Counted from the first letter of the stretch, positions 8,763-17,220 are shown. The stretch: 64,000 nucleotides of DNA from an uncultured Collinsella sp. (GCA_900541645.1 UQKQ01000001.1:323860-387859); one strand, 5' to 3'. Translations and numbers: made by a program. Notes: generated by a model from the sequence alone, not told the origin.

Positions 8763-9533
8763 ATGATCAAGGCCGCGTTTTTCGATATCGACGGCACGTT
8801 GCTGAGCTTTAAGACCCATCGGATTCCGGCGTCGGCGCAGCAGGTGCTCGACAGCTTTCATGAGCAGGGGATTGCGTGCGTGATCGCCACGGGTCGCCCG
8901 ACCTATCAGATGCCCGATTGGCTGTTCGATCTTGGTTGGGATGCGTACATCACGCTTTCGGGTCAGCACTGTTTTGATGCCAAGGGCGTTTACCGCAGCT
9001 GCCCGATCGATTCGGACGACGTCGCGGCGATTGTGGACCAGGTGGCGCAGGGGCGCTATGACTCGCTGTGTATGCAGGGCGAGAACTCGTTTGTGAACCG
9101 CCTGTCCGAGCGCGTGGTGACGGCCGGCAGCAACGCGGGGATTGTCTACCACGAGGAACCGTTTGAGCATGCCTTCGATGCGCCGGTCTACCAGTTCTGC
9201 GCCTTTGTGGACCCTGCCGACGAACATATCGTGACCGACGCGGTGTCGCATTCTCTCACTACGCGCTGGTGTGATTTGTTCTGCGACATTATCCCTGCCA
9301 ACGGCGGTAAGGACCTGGGTGTCGCGGCGACGCTGGAACGCCTGGGTGTCGACGCGAGCGAGGCGATTGCCTTTGGCGACGGCGAGAACGACCTGTCGAT
9401 GTTCTCGGCCGTGGGCACAAGTGTGGCCATGGGCAACGCGCAGGAGACCGTGAAAGCTGCAGCGACCTATGTGACGACCGCCGTGGATGACGACGGCATC
9501 TACAACGCCGCCAAGCACTTTAGGCTGATGTAA
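8763..9533 (+). CDS. Cof-type HAD hydrolase
   Basis: A 256-residue HAD phosphatase of the IIB (Cof) type. MIKAAFFDIDGTLL supplies Asp8 and Asp10, ATGRP is motif II, Lys in NGGKDLG motif III, and FGDGENDLSMF motif IV. A C2-type cap occupies the middle. Members dephosphorylate sugar phosphates or pyridoxal phosphate; the substrate is not predictable. It starts 6 nt after the ABC-F stop, probably the same transcript, and is followed by a hairpin with a T-rich tail. Confidence 0.88.
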   Translation: MIKAAFFDIDGTLLSFKTHRIPASAQQVLDSFHEQGIACVIATGRPTYQMPDWLFDLGWDAYITLSGQHCFDAKGVYRSCPIDSDDVAAIVDQVAQGRYDSLCMQGENSFVNRLSERVVTAGSNAGIVYHEEPFEHAFDAPVYQFCAFVDPADEHIVTDAVSHSLTTRWCDLFCDIIPANGGKDLGVAATLERLGVDASEAIAFGDGENDLSMFSAVGTSVAMGNAQETVKAAATYVTTAVDDDGIYNAAKHFRLM

Positions 9534-9556
9534 CTGCGGGCCGGCACCCGGCGCCT

Positions 9557-9593
9557 GGGGACACTCCTTGCGGGGCGTCCCCATTTTGTTTTC
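9557..9593 (+). terminator. Probable terminator after the Cof-type hydrolase
   Basis: GGGGAC (9557-9562) pairs with GTCCCC (9577-9582), followed by ATTTTGTTTT. The stem is short, and the left half belongs to the GGGGACNNTCCT sequence family seen at 48335 and 61018. Confidence 0.55.
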
Positions 9594-9620
9594 GTCCCGC
9601 ACGTTTTGTGAAACACGGCT

Positions 9621-9668
9621 AACTTTTAGGCAAAGTAGTAAGACATGGGCAACTTTTGCGGTAAAGTA
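9621..9668. promoter_or_regulatory. Tandem repeat, candidate DtxR-type operator
   Basis: Two copies of AACTTTT-N3/4-AAAGTA occur at 9621-9637 and 9651-9668, starting 30 nt apart (about three helical turns) and just upstream of the metalloregulator gene. Each is an imperfect palindrome (AACTTT opposite AAAGTA), as DtxR/MntR dimers prefer. Autoregulation by the product at 9722 is the simplest reading. Confidence 0.5.
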
Positions 9669-9721
9669 AATCAAGCAAAAGTATCCAAAGGCTAACTAGA
9701 AGCCATCGCGAAAGGCGGCCC

Positions 9722-10099
9722 ATGGCCCTGCGTGAATCCGGAGAAGACTATCTCGAATCGATCTACGTTCTATCGGAACGTCAGGGCATCGTGCGCTCGA
9801 TCGACGTTGCCGAATACTTGGGCGTAACCAAAGCAAGCGTCTCTAAAGCCATGGCGGCCTTGGAGAGCACCGGCTACGTGGAGATGGGCAAACGCGACGT
9901 GCATCTGACGGAACGCGGTCTTGAGGTTGCCCGTCAAATGTGGGAGCGCCACTGCTTTTTCGTGGGGCTGCTGGAGGATGCGGGTGTTTCGGCTGAGGTC
10001 GCGTCGCAAGAGGGCTGCCACATGGAGCACTGCCTGAGCGAGGAAAGCTTTGAGAAGCTGAGGGCGATGCTGGGACGGGACAGCGACCGGGACCAGTAG
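9722..10099 (+). CDS. DtxR/MntR family metal-dependent transcriptional regulator
   Basis: A 125-residue iron- or manganese-responsive repressor. A winged helix-turn-helix occupies about residues 8-65 (SIDVAEYLGVTKASVSKAMAAL). The dimerisation/metal domain follows, with CHMEH matching the Cys-x-x-Glu-His metal ligands of DtxR, and an earlier E-x-x-H type helix (WERHCFF). It lacks the C-terminal SH3-like domain, so is MntR-sized. AAAGGCGG precedes the ATG. Tandem repeats upstream are candidate self-operators. It converges on the P-type ATPase gene across a large nested palindrome. Confidence 0.87.
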   Translation: MALRESGEDYLESIYVLSERQGIVRSIDVAEYLGVTKASVSKAMAALESTGYVEMGKRDVHLTERGLEVARQMWERHCFFVGLLEDAGVSAEVASQEGCHMEHCLSEESFEKLRAMLGRDSDRDQ

Positions 10100-10177
10100 C
10101 CCCGCCAACCAAGTCCAACTCAGACAAGGAACCCCGCCAGCAAGCGATGCCCAAGAACCGCCAGCAACGTTACCGCA

Positions 10178-10306
10178 GGCCGGGACCGGGCTTGGTTTTT
10201 GAAAACACTCCGCAGACCAGAAGCGCCCCCGTTCGTAGCTCCGAAGGAGCAGAACGGGGGCGCTTCATTGGTCGAGGACGTTTTCAAAACCAAGCCCGGT
10301 CCCGGC
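10178..10306. terminator. Nested cruciform between convergent genes, bidirectional terminator
   Basis: Outer arms 10178-10206 and 10280-10306 are complementary except for a single-base bulge. Inside lies a perfect 15-bp stem (10220-10234 with 10252-10266), and inside that a GCTCC/GGAGC hairpin. The element sits between the DtxR stop and the ATPase stop, and the outer arms carry T- or A-runs readable from either strand. It probably stops transcription both ways. Confidence 0.7.
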
Positions 10307-10323
10307 CGGAGGGACCACAGGCG

Positions 10324-12276
10324 CTACAGGTTCTTGACACCCATCGTGCGCATGGCGTTCAGGATAGCGATGATCGCCACGCCTACGTCGCCAAAGACGG
10401 CAAGCCACATATTGGCGATACCCAGCGCTGCCAGCACAAGGATCAGCAGCTTAATGCCCAGCGCAAAGATTATGTTCTGCCAAACAATCGACATGGTCTT
10501 GCGCGCCACGCGGATCGCGCGGGAAATGTTGGACGGCTTGTCGTCCATCAGCACCACGTCGGCGGCCTCGATCGCGGCGTCGGAGCCCATGGCGCCCATG
10601 GCAATGCCCACATCGGCGCGCGTAAGCACAGGAGCGTCGTTGATACCGTCGCCGACAAAGGCGAGCTTGCCCTTGCCACTTTCGGCCGCGAGTAGCGCCT
10701 CAACGCGCTCGACCTTGTCGCCCGGCAGGAGCTGCGCGTGGAACTCGTCGAGACCGAGTTGCTTGGCCACAGACGCTGCAACCTCCTCGCGGTCGCCCGT
10801 GAGCATGACGGTGCGGTTGATACCGGCGGCATGCAGGTCGCGAATCGTTTGCTCCGCATCGGCCTTAACGGTGTCTGCAATCACGATGTGGCCGGCGTAC
10901 ACGCCGTCAACGAGCACGTGGAGGATCGTGCCGACAACCTCACAGTCCGGTGCTTCAACGCCGGCCGCGGCGAGCATTTTGGCGTTGCCAACGACGACGT
11001 GCTTGCCGTCGATGGTTGCCGTCACGCCGTGGCCCGCGTCGTTGGCGGAGTCGCTCACGCGCTTGGGGTCGACCTCGCCCTGGTAGGCGTCGCGCACGGA
11101 CTGCGCGATGGGGTGATCGGAGAACGACTCAGCAAGGGCTGCGACTTCGAGCAGCGACTGCTCGGTATAGCCAGCCTCGGGGTGCACCGCGACGACTGAG
11201 AACGTGCCGTTGGTGAGGGTGCCCGTTTTGTCGAAGACGATGGTGTCCACGTCGGCGAGCGTCTCGAGGTAGTTGGAGCCCTTGATGAGAACGCCCAGCT
11301 TGGACGCGCCGCCGATGCCGCCAAAGAAACTCAACGGTACGCTGATCACGAGGGCGCACGGGCAGCTGACGACCAGGAAGGTCAGGCCGCGCAGGATCCA
11401 ATCGGACCAAGCGCCAGTCACCAGGCCGCCGCCAAGCGCGAGCACCGCGGCAGCGCCAGTGACGGCGGGGGTGTAGACGCGGGCAAAGCGCGTGATGAAG
11501 TTCTCGGTGCGCGCCTTCTTTTCGCTGGCATTCTCCACGAGCTCCAGAACACGCGCGACGGTTGACTCGCCAAAGGGCTTGGTGGTGCGCACGTGGATGA
11601 GGCCCGTCATGTTGATGCAACCGCTGATGATATCGTCGCCGGTCTTGGCCGGGCGGGGGACCGACTCGCCCGTGAGTGCGGCGGTGTCGAGCTGGGTTTC
11701 GCCCTCGACGATGACGCCGTCGATAGGCACGCGCTCGCCGGGCTTGACCACGATCACGGTGCCGACGGCGATGTCATCGGGAAAGACCTGTTCGAGTGTG
11801 CCGTCGGCTTGCTCGACGTTAGCGTAGTCGGGCGCGATGTCCATCATGGCACTGATCGACTTGCGGCTCTTGCCCACGGCGTATGCCTGGAACAACTCGC
11901 CGACCTGGTAGAACAGCATGACGGCGGCGCCTTCGGCCATGTGCGGGTCGGTATCGGGGAAGAGCACCATGGCAAACGCGCCGATGGTCGCGACTGCCAT
12001 AAGGAAACTCTCGTCGAAGGCCTTGCCGCGGCGGATGTTATTGAATGCCTTTTGCAGTACGTCGTATCCGGCAATCAAAAACGGCACGAGGAACAGCGCG
12101 AAGCTGGCGTAGATGTTGCCGGGCTCCCCAAATGCGATAGTGAGGGCGCCGAGCTCGTCGAGGGCATAAACAACGGCAAAAACGCCCAGTGCTACCAGGA
12201 TGCGGTTGCGCTTGTGCTCAAGGGACTCTTTCTTCTTGCGCTTCTTCTTTTTCTTTTTGGGATCGGCGGCTGCCAT
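10324..12276 (-). CDS. Heavy-metal translocating P-type ATPase (P1B, Zn/Cd/Pb type)
   Basis: A 650-residue membrane pump that exports soft divalent metals using ATP. It shows phosphatase motif TGES (202-205), the transmembrane metal site CPC (305-307), phosphorylated Asp349 in DKTGT, the His-Pro dipeptide of the nucleotide domain (388-389) and GDGINDAP. GIKL followed by GDVG in the last two membrane segments is the P1B-2 (Zn, Cd, Pb) signature. The N-terminus lacks a metal-binding domain and is Lys-rich instead (PKKKKKKRKKK); the separate CxxC protein at 12376 may supply that role. An ArsR-type operator lies directly upstream. Confidence 0.93.
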   Translation of the reverse strand: MAAADPKKKKKKRKKKESLEHKRNRILVALGVFAVVYALDELGALTIAFGEPGNIYASFALFLVPFLIAGYDVLQKAFNNIRRGKAFDESFLMAVATIGAFAMVLFPDTDPHMAEGAAVMLFYQVGELFQAYAVGKSRKSISAMMDIAPDYANVEQADGTLEQVFPDDIAVGTVIVVKPGERVPIDGVIVEGETQLDTAALTGESVPRPAKTGDDIISGCINMTGLIHVRTTKPFGESTVARVLELVENASEKKARTENFITRFARVYTPAVTGAAAVLALGGGLVTGAWSDWILRGLTFLVVSCPCALVISVPLSFFGGIGGASKLGVLIKGSNYLETLADVDTIVFDKTGTLTNGTFSVVAVHPEAGYTEQSLLEVAALAESFSDHPIAQSVRDAYQGEVDPKRVSDSANDAGHGVTATIDGKHVVVGNAKMLAAAGVEAPDCEVVGTILHVLVDGVYAGHIVIADTVKADAEQTIRDLHAAGINRTVMLTGDREEVAASVAKQLGLDEFHAQLLPGDKVERVEALLAAESGKGKLAFVGDGINDAPVLTRADVGIAMGAMGSDAAIEAADVVLMDDKPSNISRAIRVARKTMSIVWQNIIFALGIKLLILVLAALGIANMWLAVFGDVGVAIIAILNAMRTMGVKNL

Positions 12277-12298
12277 GATTCAAACCTCCCATTTGAGT

Positions 12299-12318
12299 GT
12301 ATGAACACTTGCTCATAT
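12299..12318. promoter_or_regulatory. ArsR/SmtB-type operator upstream of the metal ATPase
   Basis: GTATGAAC-ACTT-GCTCATAT is an imperfect palindrome nearly identical to the two sites at 13038-13057 and 13073-13092. It lies 23 nt upstream of the ATPase start codon, so the pump can be derepressed independently of the upstream genes. Confidence 0.7.
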
Positions 12319-12375
12319 AATTTCGCGAGCAAAGGCCGCGGCAAGCGCGGCCTCGCAGGTCAACGTATGCGCGGG

Positions 12376-12594
12376 TTAGAGAATGATCTCGCAGTCCGGC
12401 TCGGCGTCGGCGGTGAACTCAACGACGCGGTCCAGGACCTCGTCGAACTTGGCGTCGTCGGCCTCGAGCGTCAGCTTCTGGGTCATAAAGTTGACCGAAA
12501 CGGACTTGACGCCCTCGAGCTTGGCAAGTTCGTCCTGAAGCTCGCGCGCGCAGTTGGCGCAATCGATCTCGTCGAGCTTAAACTGCTTTTTCAT
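12376..12594 (-). CDS. Heavy-metal-associated (HMA) domain protein
   Basis: A 72-residue ferredoxin-like metal-binding protein of CopZ/HMA size. IDCANCARELQ carries the Cys12-x-x-Cys15 pair, in Asp-Cys-Ala-Asn-Cys context typical of Zn/Cd-pump domains rather than the Met-Thr-Cys context of copper chaperones. It probably stands in for the metal-binding domain missing from the adjacent ATPase, or delivers metal to it. It lies between the ArsR gene and the ATPase gene on the same strand. A GGAAAGGAACC ribosome site precedes the ATG. Confidence 0.85.
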   Translation of the reverse strand: MKKQFKLDEIDCANCARELQDELAKLEGVKSVSVNFMTQKLTLEADDAKFDEVLDRVVEFTADAEPDCEIIL

Positions 12595-12657
12595 GGTGGG
12601 TTCCTTTCCCTGTGTTAGCGGTCTGGGTGCCGGCCGCGCTGATACCGTGGGTGATTG

Positions 12658-13023
12658 CTATTCGCAGATATGGCTCATGCCCTGGTTAAGCATGGTGTAG
12701 ACGTGATCGTCGGCGAGCGAGTAGAGAATGTTGCGGCCGTCGCGGCGGAACTTGACCAGGTGCGACTGCTTAAGCGTGCGCAGCTGGTGCGATACTGCCG
12801 ACTGCGAGGTTGCGGTCGCCTCGGCGATGTCGGCCACGCAGAGCTCGCGGCCCATGAGGGCATAGAGGATCTTGATGCGTGTGGTGTCGCTGAAGACCTT
12901 GAACAGGTCGGCCAGGTCGTACAACAGCTCCTCGTCGGGAAGGTCCTCGGGCGAGCAGGTGGTGGGGACGATCGGCTCGGTGGCCTCGATGCCAGTCTTT
13001 GTTTCATCAGCGTGGCTGCTCAT
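12658..13023 (-). CDS. ArsR/SmtB family zinc-type repressor
   Basis: A 121-residue winged-helix repressor. Recognition region is VADIAEATATSQSAVSHQLRTLK. The C-terminal helix DDHVYTMLNQGMSHICE conserves the SmtB/CzrA alpha-5 metal site: Asp105, His107, His118 and Glu121, with the same spacing as SmtB. ELCVADIA has the alpha-3 Cys of the CadC type, so both sites may exist. Zinc or cadmium binding should release it from the three matching palindromes at 12299, 13038 and 13073. It heads the operon to the HMA protein and the ATPase. Confidence 0.9.
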   Translation of the reverse strand: MSSHADETKTGIEATEPIVPTTCSPEDLPDEELLYDLADLFKVFSDTTRIKILYALMGRELCVADIAEATATSQSAVSHQLRTLKQSHLVKFRRDGRNILYSLADDHVYTMLNQGMSHICE

Positions 13024-13036
13024 TGCAACATCCTTT

Positions 13037-13093
13037 CATATGAACATGCGCTCATATAAATTACTTCCGATTATATGAGCGCATGTTCATATG
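13037..13093. promoter_or_regulatory. Double ArsR/SmtB operator in a perfect 23-bp inverted repeat
   Basis: The arms at 13037-13059 and 13071-13093 are exact inverted copies with an 11-nt spacer. Each arm contains its own 8-4-8 palindrome (ATATGAAC/GCTCATAT and the converse). The first lies 14 nt upstream of the repressor start, so repression of its own gene is expected; two dimers could bind side by side. Confidence 0.8.
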
Positions 13094-13181
13094 TCAATGA
13101 CGTACAGGTAATTCGTCGCATAAAATGATGGGGAATAGTGGACGAGATTCCGGACTGAGCGGTTTTGATAGCCGATGCCGG

Positions 13182-13430
13182 GGTGGGTGCCCCCGCGCCG
13201 TGCAAAAATTGGAGTATTCTGCAACTATAGGGGGTCCGTTAATCTATTCCAGGCCAAATAAAGCCGCTCAAGAGTTATCCAAGGGCGGTAAACAGACAAG
13301 GTCTTCCTCAAATGTTGCCTAACGTTCCCGTTCGATAGCGTTTTTGTTTTTCATTTGGATTAACTTGTGGGTGCTGGAGGGCCGACCCTGCTGAATACTC
13401 GCAATTTTGCACATCGCTAGGGTACCCACC
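13182..13430. repeat. 38-nt inverted repeats flanking a non-coding insert
   Basis: 13182-13219 and 13393-13430 are inverted copies, 30 of 38 positions identical by eye, with ends GGTGGGT and GAATACTC. The 173 nt between them has no credible gene and is AT-richer. Two inverted ends around a short non-coding core suggest a decayed non-autonomous element. The interval otherwise holds nothing I can identify. Confidence 0.5.
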
Positions 13431-13442
13431 TTGTTAGCCGGT

Positions 13443-14633
13443 CTAGCTTCCGGCCCCGAAGATTCTGCCCTCGGGCGCGAGGCTGCTTATTTGGGCAAAT
13501 GATGGGCTGTCGGATTCGACAGTCTGCATGTCATCGATTGCCGGAACTTCATTTATTGTCGGGTCATCCAGCGTGATGCCTTCGAGTGTTGCTTTTTCGA
13601 GGTCGATTCGTTGACGATCTTCGGAATCCTGGCGAAGCTGCTTCTGAATTCGCTTTTTCTCTTCTATAAACCTTCTGAGCACAAACTGTCTCAGGTCCTC
13701 TTGCATGATTTGAAAGTCTTTTGGCAGACGCGAGGGGCGTATGCCCTCTTTCCGTTGGATCGCCTCCATGACCCTAACGAAAGCGCTGGCATGCATAAAG
13801 GAATAACGACTGACGGTGATGATTCCGCATCCCATGGACGCAAGCGCATTCTTGCGCTCCTCATCGATGGCGCGGTCTTCTTCCGCGTCATGATAAAACC
13901 CGTTGTATTCAATGTCTGTGCGAGATTTCTTTAGATACGCATCCATAAAGAACTTTTTGCGTCTCGTGAGATTCTTTGCGGCAGCGGTGACCTGCACCTC
14001 GTAATCGGTCTCAATTCCCTTAATACCAAGCCCTCCTTCGCTTTTAGGCAGCGTTAGCATCATGACAAAGGCCGTTTCCATAGGAGACCGGCATCCGTCG
14101 CGCACACATTGGATTGCCTTTCGGGCAAGGGCCAGACCGTCGCATCTGGTAATGGAATTAAAGAACTGTTTTAACCTTTCGGTCGAGGTGAGCGCGAAAC
14201 GCTCGTTATACGAGGTGGAAGAGCCGGTTCCAAGGGAGTAAGCGCCGCACAATTCAAAGTAGTACTCCACCAGTTCGCGAAAAGGGAGATAGGTGGCGGC
14301 CTGAAGTGCGCAAAGCTCAACGCCAACAATGAAGATGCCATCTTTGAGCTCTATAAAGCGTGAGTTCGAGAATCGTTTTGACGAAACGTGGCATTGACAG
14401 TTCATTGCATAGCGCGCATTCCTGCGATCAAACACCATTACCTCGAGGCAATCATTTGCGTCGAGGGAAACATCGTGTTTGGTGAGCCATTCTGCGGCTG
14501 CGTCAAGGAGCGTTCCGGTGGGACATGATCCGTAAATCGCGGCAGGGTTACAGGGCTCGGTGTCTTTCGCAGACGCCGAATGCGCGGCCTGGTAGACCGC
14601 TTTTGCAGTGGTATGTGACAATACGATACTCAT
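13443..14633 (-). CDS. AbiEi/DUF559-like protein (putative PD-(D/E)XK fold)
   Basis: A 396-residue protein I cannot assign a function. The C-terminal half has TDIEYNGFYHDAEEDRA, then an Arg-containing helix and a strand GCGIITVS. That order (Glu/Asp, Gly, His, Asp-x-x-Arg, hydrophobic strand) is the Vsr/DUF559 endonuclease-like pattern found in proteins annotated with AbiEi antitoxin domains in Coriobacteriia. A mid-protein block (YYFELCGAYSL, SPMETAFVMMLTLPKSEGG) is shared with the paralogue at 22875. G+C is lower than in neighbours, suggesting transfer. No partner AbiEii toxin gene is adjacent. Confidence 0.6.
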   Translation of the reverse strand: MSIVLSHTTAKAVYQAAHSASAKDTEPCNPAAIYGSCPTGTLLDAAAEWLTKHDVSLDANDCLEVMVFDRRNARYAMNCQCHVSSKRFSNSRFIELKDGIFIVGVELCALQAATYLPFRELVEYYFELCGAYSLGTGSSTSYNERFALTSTERLKQFFNSITRCDGLALARKAIQCVRDGCRSPMETAFVMMLTLPKSEGGLGIKGIETDYEVQVTAAAKNLTRRKKFFMDAYLKKSRTDIEYNGFYHDAEEDRAIDEERKNALASMGCGIITVSRYSFMHASAFVRVMEAIQRKEGIRPSRLPKDFQIMQEDLRQFVLRRFIEEKKRIQKQLRQDSEDRQRIDLEKATLEGITLDDPTINEVPAIDDMQTVESDSPSFAQISSLAPEGRIFGAGS

Positions 14634-14982
14634 GGTATATATCGTGTCAGCTAATGCCGTGTTGATGGCGCTGAGTGGGAAAGTCGTTTTAGGGGCCTAA
14701 CCAAATGCTGTCCAAAAGCTTGACGCAATTATGGGTTGGCATGCCTAAAATCAATGTTATCGCAGCTTAGCTATAGCATATAAAAACTCAATTGCTGCAC
14801 ATTTGATATCGATGCATCACCATCCGACAACGAATTACGTGTCGGGAATTGGCCGAAATCGTTCAAAATGAGGGTTCAGAATTTGTGATGGCAGATCTAT
14901 CTGTGGAACGTAGGGCGGCCCCGCTGCGGTGTTTCCCGCTGCGAGGCCGCTCGTGAGCAAGCAGTGTTTGTCGCAGGCGTTG
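14634..14982. other. Non-coding gap, AT-rich with one hairpin
   Basis: No convincing gene. The part next to 14633 is AT-rich (TATAAAAAC near 14778) and probably holds the promoter of the minus-strand gene. Close to the exonuclease stop is an imperfect GC-rich hairpin (GCGGCC at 14915, GGCCGC at 14945) without a T-run, perhaps a weak terminator. Confidence 0.4.
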
Positions 14983-15951
14983 CTATTTCGCGAATAGGTT
15001 CTTGAGGTTGAACTCGGCCTGTACCGTGCGGAGCATGAGGTCGGTGTCGTCCAGACCCAGATGCTGCTCGTTGGCGTCGGGCGCGAGGGTGCCGCGACGG
15101 CGTGCCCAGTTCTCGAGCGCGGCGGGGGCGGACTCGCGGGGGAGCGAGCGCACGTCGGCGTCCAGGCTGCGGCAGATCTGGCGCGAGTCGATGACGATGA
15201 TCTTGCCGGCGCGGCGTGCCTCGGCGTAGCCGTCCAGGTGGATCTTGAACCAGCTGTCCTCAAAGGCGGCGTTGTGTGCCATGTACGGGTACTTCCTTAT
15301 AAGCTTGAGCAGCTGCTTTTGCAGCTCTTTGTTCTCGCGGAACGGCTTTTTGCCGTCGATGTCGTCCCAGGTGATGTGGTGGATATTCGACAACGGCACA
15401 TCCTCGCCGCGGTAGATGTCGGGCAGGCCGCAGTAGTGTGCCTCGGCGTCATGCGGGACGGCGTCGCTGGTGAGCTCCATGATCTCCCAGCCCACGTTGA
15501 TGATATAGCCGCGCTCGGGTGCACGGCCGGTGGTCTCGATGTCGATACCGAGCACGGTGCCCTGGATGGGCTTGCGGGCGTAGGCCACGCCGAGCGCGTC
15601 GCGGTCGCCGCGGATTTCGCGCATAACGGACGCGGCGGTGCGCTTTTGCATCTTGCCGATGGCGGCGCAGGTGTCGGCATCGGACAGGCCGCGCGAGAGC
15701 GTCGCGGGCGTCACGTTGCGCAGACGCGCCTCGCCAATCTGGTCGCACAGGTCGCGGTTGCGGTCGGCCAGGTCGCGCACGGTGGCAAAGTCGAAGCCGG
15801 GGTCGCCCTCGGCGGTAAAGTACTCGGTCTCGAGCACCTTGAGGGCCTCCTCGCCCTTCTGGCGCTCGGACTCCATGGCGCCGTGGTCGCCGTAGATAAA
15901 CATGGGGATAAACGGCTGGCGCTCGTATTCGAGTGCTTGCGATACGTTCAT
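14983..15951 (-). CDS. DnaQ-like (DEDDh) 3'-5' exonuclease domain protein
   Basis: A 322-residue protein with an N-terminal region of about 130 residues of unknown role and a C-terminal exonuclease domain. Exo I is GIDIETTG (Asp137, Glu139), Exo II is AHNAAFEDSW (about 224-233) and Exo III is HLGLDDTD (His296, Asp301), the DEDDh order. The domain probably trims single-stranded nucleic acid 3' ends. It stands alone, so it may be a repair or RNA-processing nuclease rather than polymerase proofreading. Codon use matches the host. Confidence 0.8.
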   Translation of the reverse strand: MNVSQALEYERQPFIPMFIYGDHGAMESERQKGEEALKVLETEYFTAEGDPGFDFATVRDLADRNRDLCDQIGEARLRNVTPATLSRGLSDADTCAAIGKMQKRTAASVMREIRGDRDALGVAYARKPIQGTVLGIDIETTGRAPERGYIINVGWEIMELTSDAVPHDAEAHYCGLPDIYRGEDVPLSNIHHITWDDIDGKKPFRENKELQKQLLKLIRKYPYMAHNAAFEDSWFKIHLDGYAEARRAGKIIVIDSRQICRSLDADVRSLPRESAPAALENWARRRGTLAPDANEQHLGLDDTDLMLRTVQAEFNLKNLFAK

Positions 15952-16122
15952 ATGCTACTCCTTGGACGGGCCGCGTTGTGCGGCTCGAGGTTACTGAGTT
16001 ATGGCGAGATGATAGTTTACCATAGGCAACTATTGGCACCGCGCCCGGGACAACTACAATACCCTAGTTGACCGCTAGGACTTTTACAATGCTGCCGAAA
16101 GACACGAAAGGTTCCATCCGTC

Positions 16123-17211
16123 ATGGATTTACTGATTGATATTCTGCTCGACGCCGGCAAGGACACGCTGTCGCTGCTGCCGTTTTTGTTGGTGACGTAT
16201 CTTGCTCTCGAGACACTTGAGCACGTTGCGGGCGACCGCGTCAACGGCGCTATCAAGCGCGCCGGCGCTGCGGGTCCCGTGGTTGGCTCGCTGCTGGGCA
16301 TGGTGCCGCAGTGCGGATTTTCGGCCATGGCAGCAACGCTGTACGCCGGCCGTGTCGTGACCTTGGGCACGTTGGTGGCGGTGTTCCTTTCGACCTCCGA
16401 TGAGATGCTGCCGCTGTTGCTTGCCGAGCAGGTTCCCGTGCAGACTATGGCGATGCTTTTGGCTTCGAAAGCGCTGATCGCACTGGTCACGGGTTTTATC
16501 GTGGACGCTGCCATTCGCGGCCTGCGCCGTAACGCCCGCGCGCACGCGGCGATTCGCCGTACCGTGCTGGGAACCGCGGCCAACCCGGCCCACGTGAACT
16601 GCGCGCACGACGACCACAGCGGCGGTGACATCATCGACGAGGTGGCCGAGGCAGGCGTGAGCGCCGACCACATCCACGAGCTGTGCGAGCGCGACCATTG
16701 CGGTTGTGATGAAGACGAGGACGAGCACGAACACGGACATGGCCACGATCACGGTCATGAGGGCGAACATGAACACCATGACGGTCACGGTCACTCTCAC
16801 TCCCACGAAGGGACGCCTGTCCTGTCGATCATCCGCAGTGCGATCTCGCACACCGTGCAGGTCTCGGTATTCATTTTTCTGGTGACGCTGATTCTGGTCG
16901 CCGTGCTCGAGACGTTCGGCGAGTCCACGATCGAGCAGTTCCTGCGCGGCAACGAGACACTCGCTGTCCTGGGTTCGGCGCTTGTCGGGCTGATTCCCAA
17001 TTGCTCGGCGAGCGTGGTCATTACACAGCTGTATCTGGAAGGCGCGCTGCAACTGGCGCCGATGCTCGCCGGCACGCTCATTTCCGCCGGCGTGGGTTAT
17101 CTGGTGCTGTTCCGCACCAACCGCAGCGCCCGCGAAAATGCCGTGTTCCTGATCATGATGTACGTCATCGGCGCTGGCTGGGGCCTCATCCTCTCCGCCG
17201 TTGGCCTCTAA
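16123..17211 (+). CDS. Putative heavy-metal (manganese/arsenic-type) exporter, ArsP_2 family
   Basis: A 362-residue membrane protein in two hydrophobic halves with the repeated sequence feature GMVPQCGFSA (first half) and GLIPNCSASV (second half), each holding a Cys in a Pro-x-Cys context. This internal duplication is typical of the putative 10-TM heavy-metal exporter family. The linker near residues 190-230 is strikingly rich in His, Asp and Glu (DEHEHGHGHDHGHEGE), a probable metal-binding loop. The substrate could be Mn, Zn or another metal. It is followed by a strong terminator. Confidence 0.75.
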   Translation: MDLLIDILLDAGKDTLSLLPFLLVTYLALETLEHVAGDRVNGAIKRAGAAGPVVGSLLGMVPQCGFSAMAATLYAGRVVTLGTLVAVFLSTSDEMLPLLLAEQVPVQTMAMLLASKALIALVTGFIVDAAIRGLRRNARAHAAIRRTVLGTAANPAHVNCAHDDHSGGDIIDEVAEAGVSADHIHELCERDHCGCDEDEDEHEHGHGHDHGHEGEHEHHDGHGHSHSHEGTPVLSIIRSAISHTVQVSVFIFLVTLILVAVLETFGESTIEQFLRGNETLAVLGSALVGLIPNCSASVVITQLYLEGALQLAPMLAGTLISAGVGYLVLFRTNRSARENAVFLIMMYVIGAGWGLILSAVGL

Positions 17212-17220
17212 GTAGGCCTA

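Noticed and set aside
7389..9674. Long minus-strand frame of about 760 codons opposite the ABC-F and HAD genes
   Set aside because: It mirrors two well-supported plus-strand genes, has no ribosome site or recognisable motifs, and is the usual by-product of high-G+C codon use.
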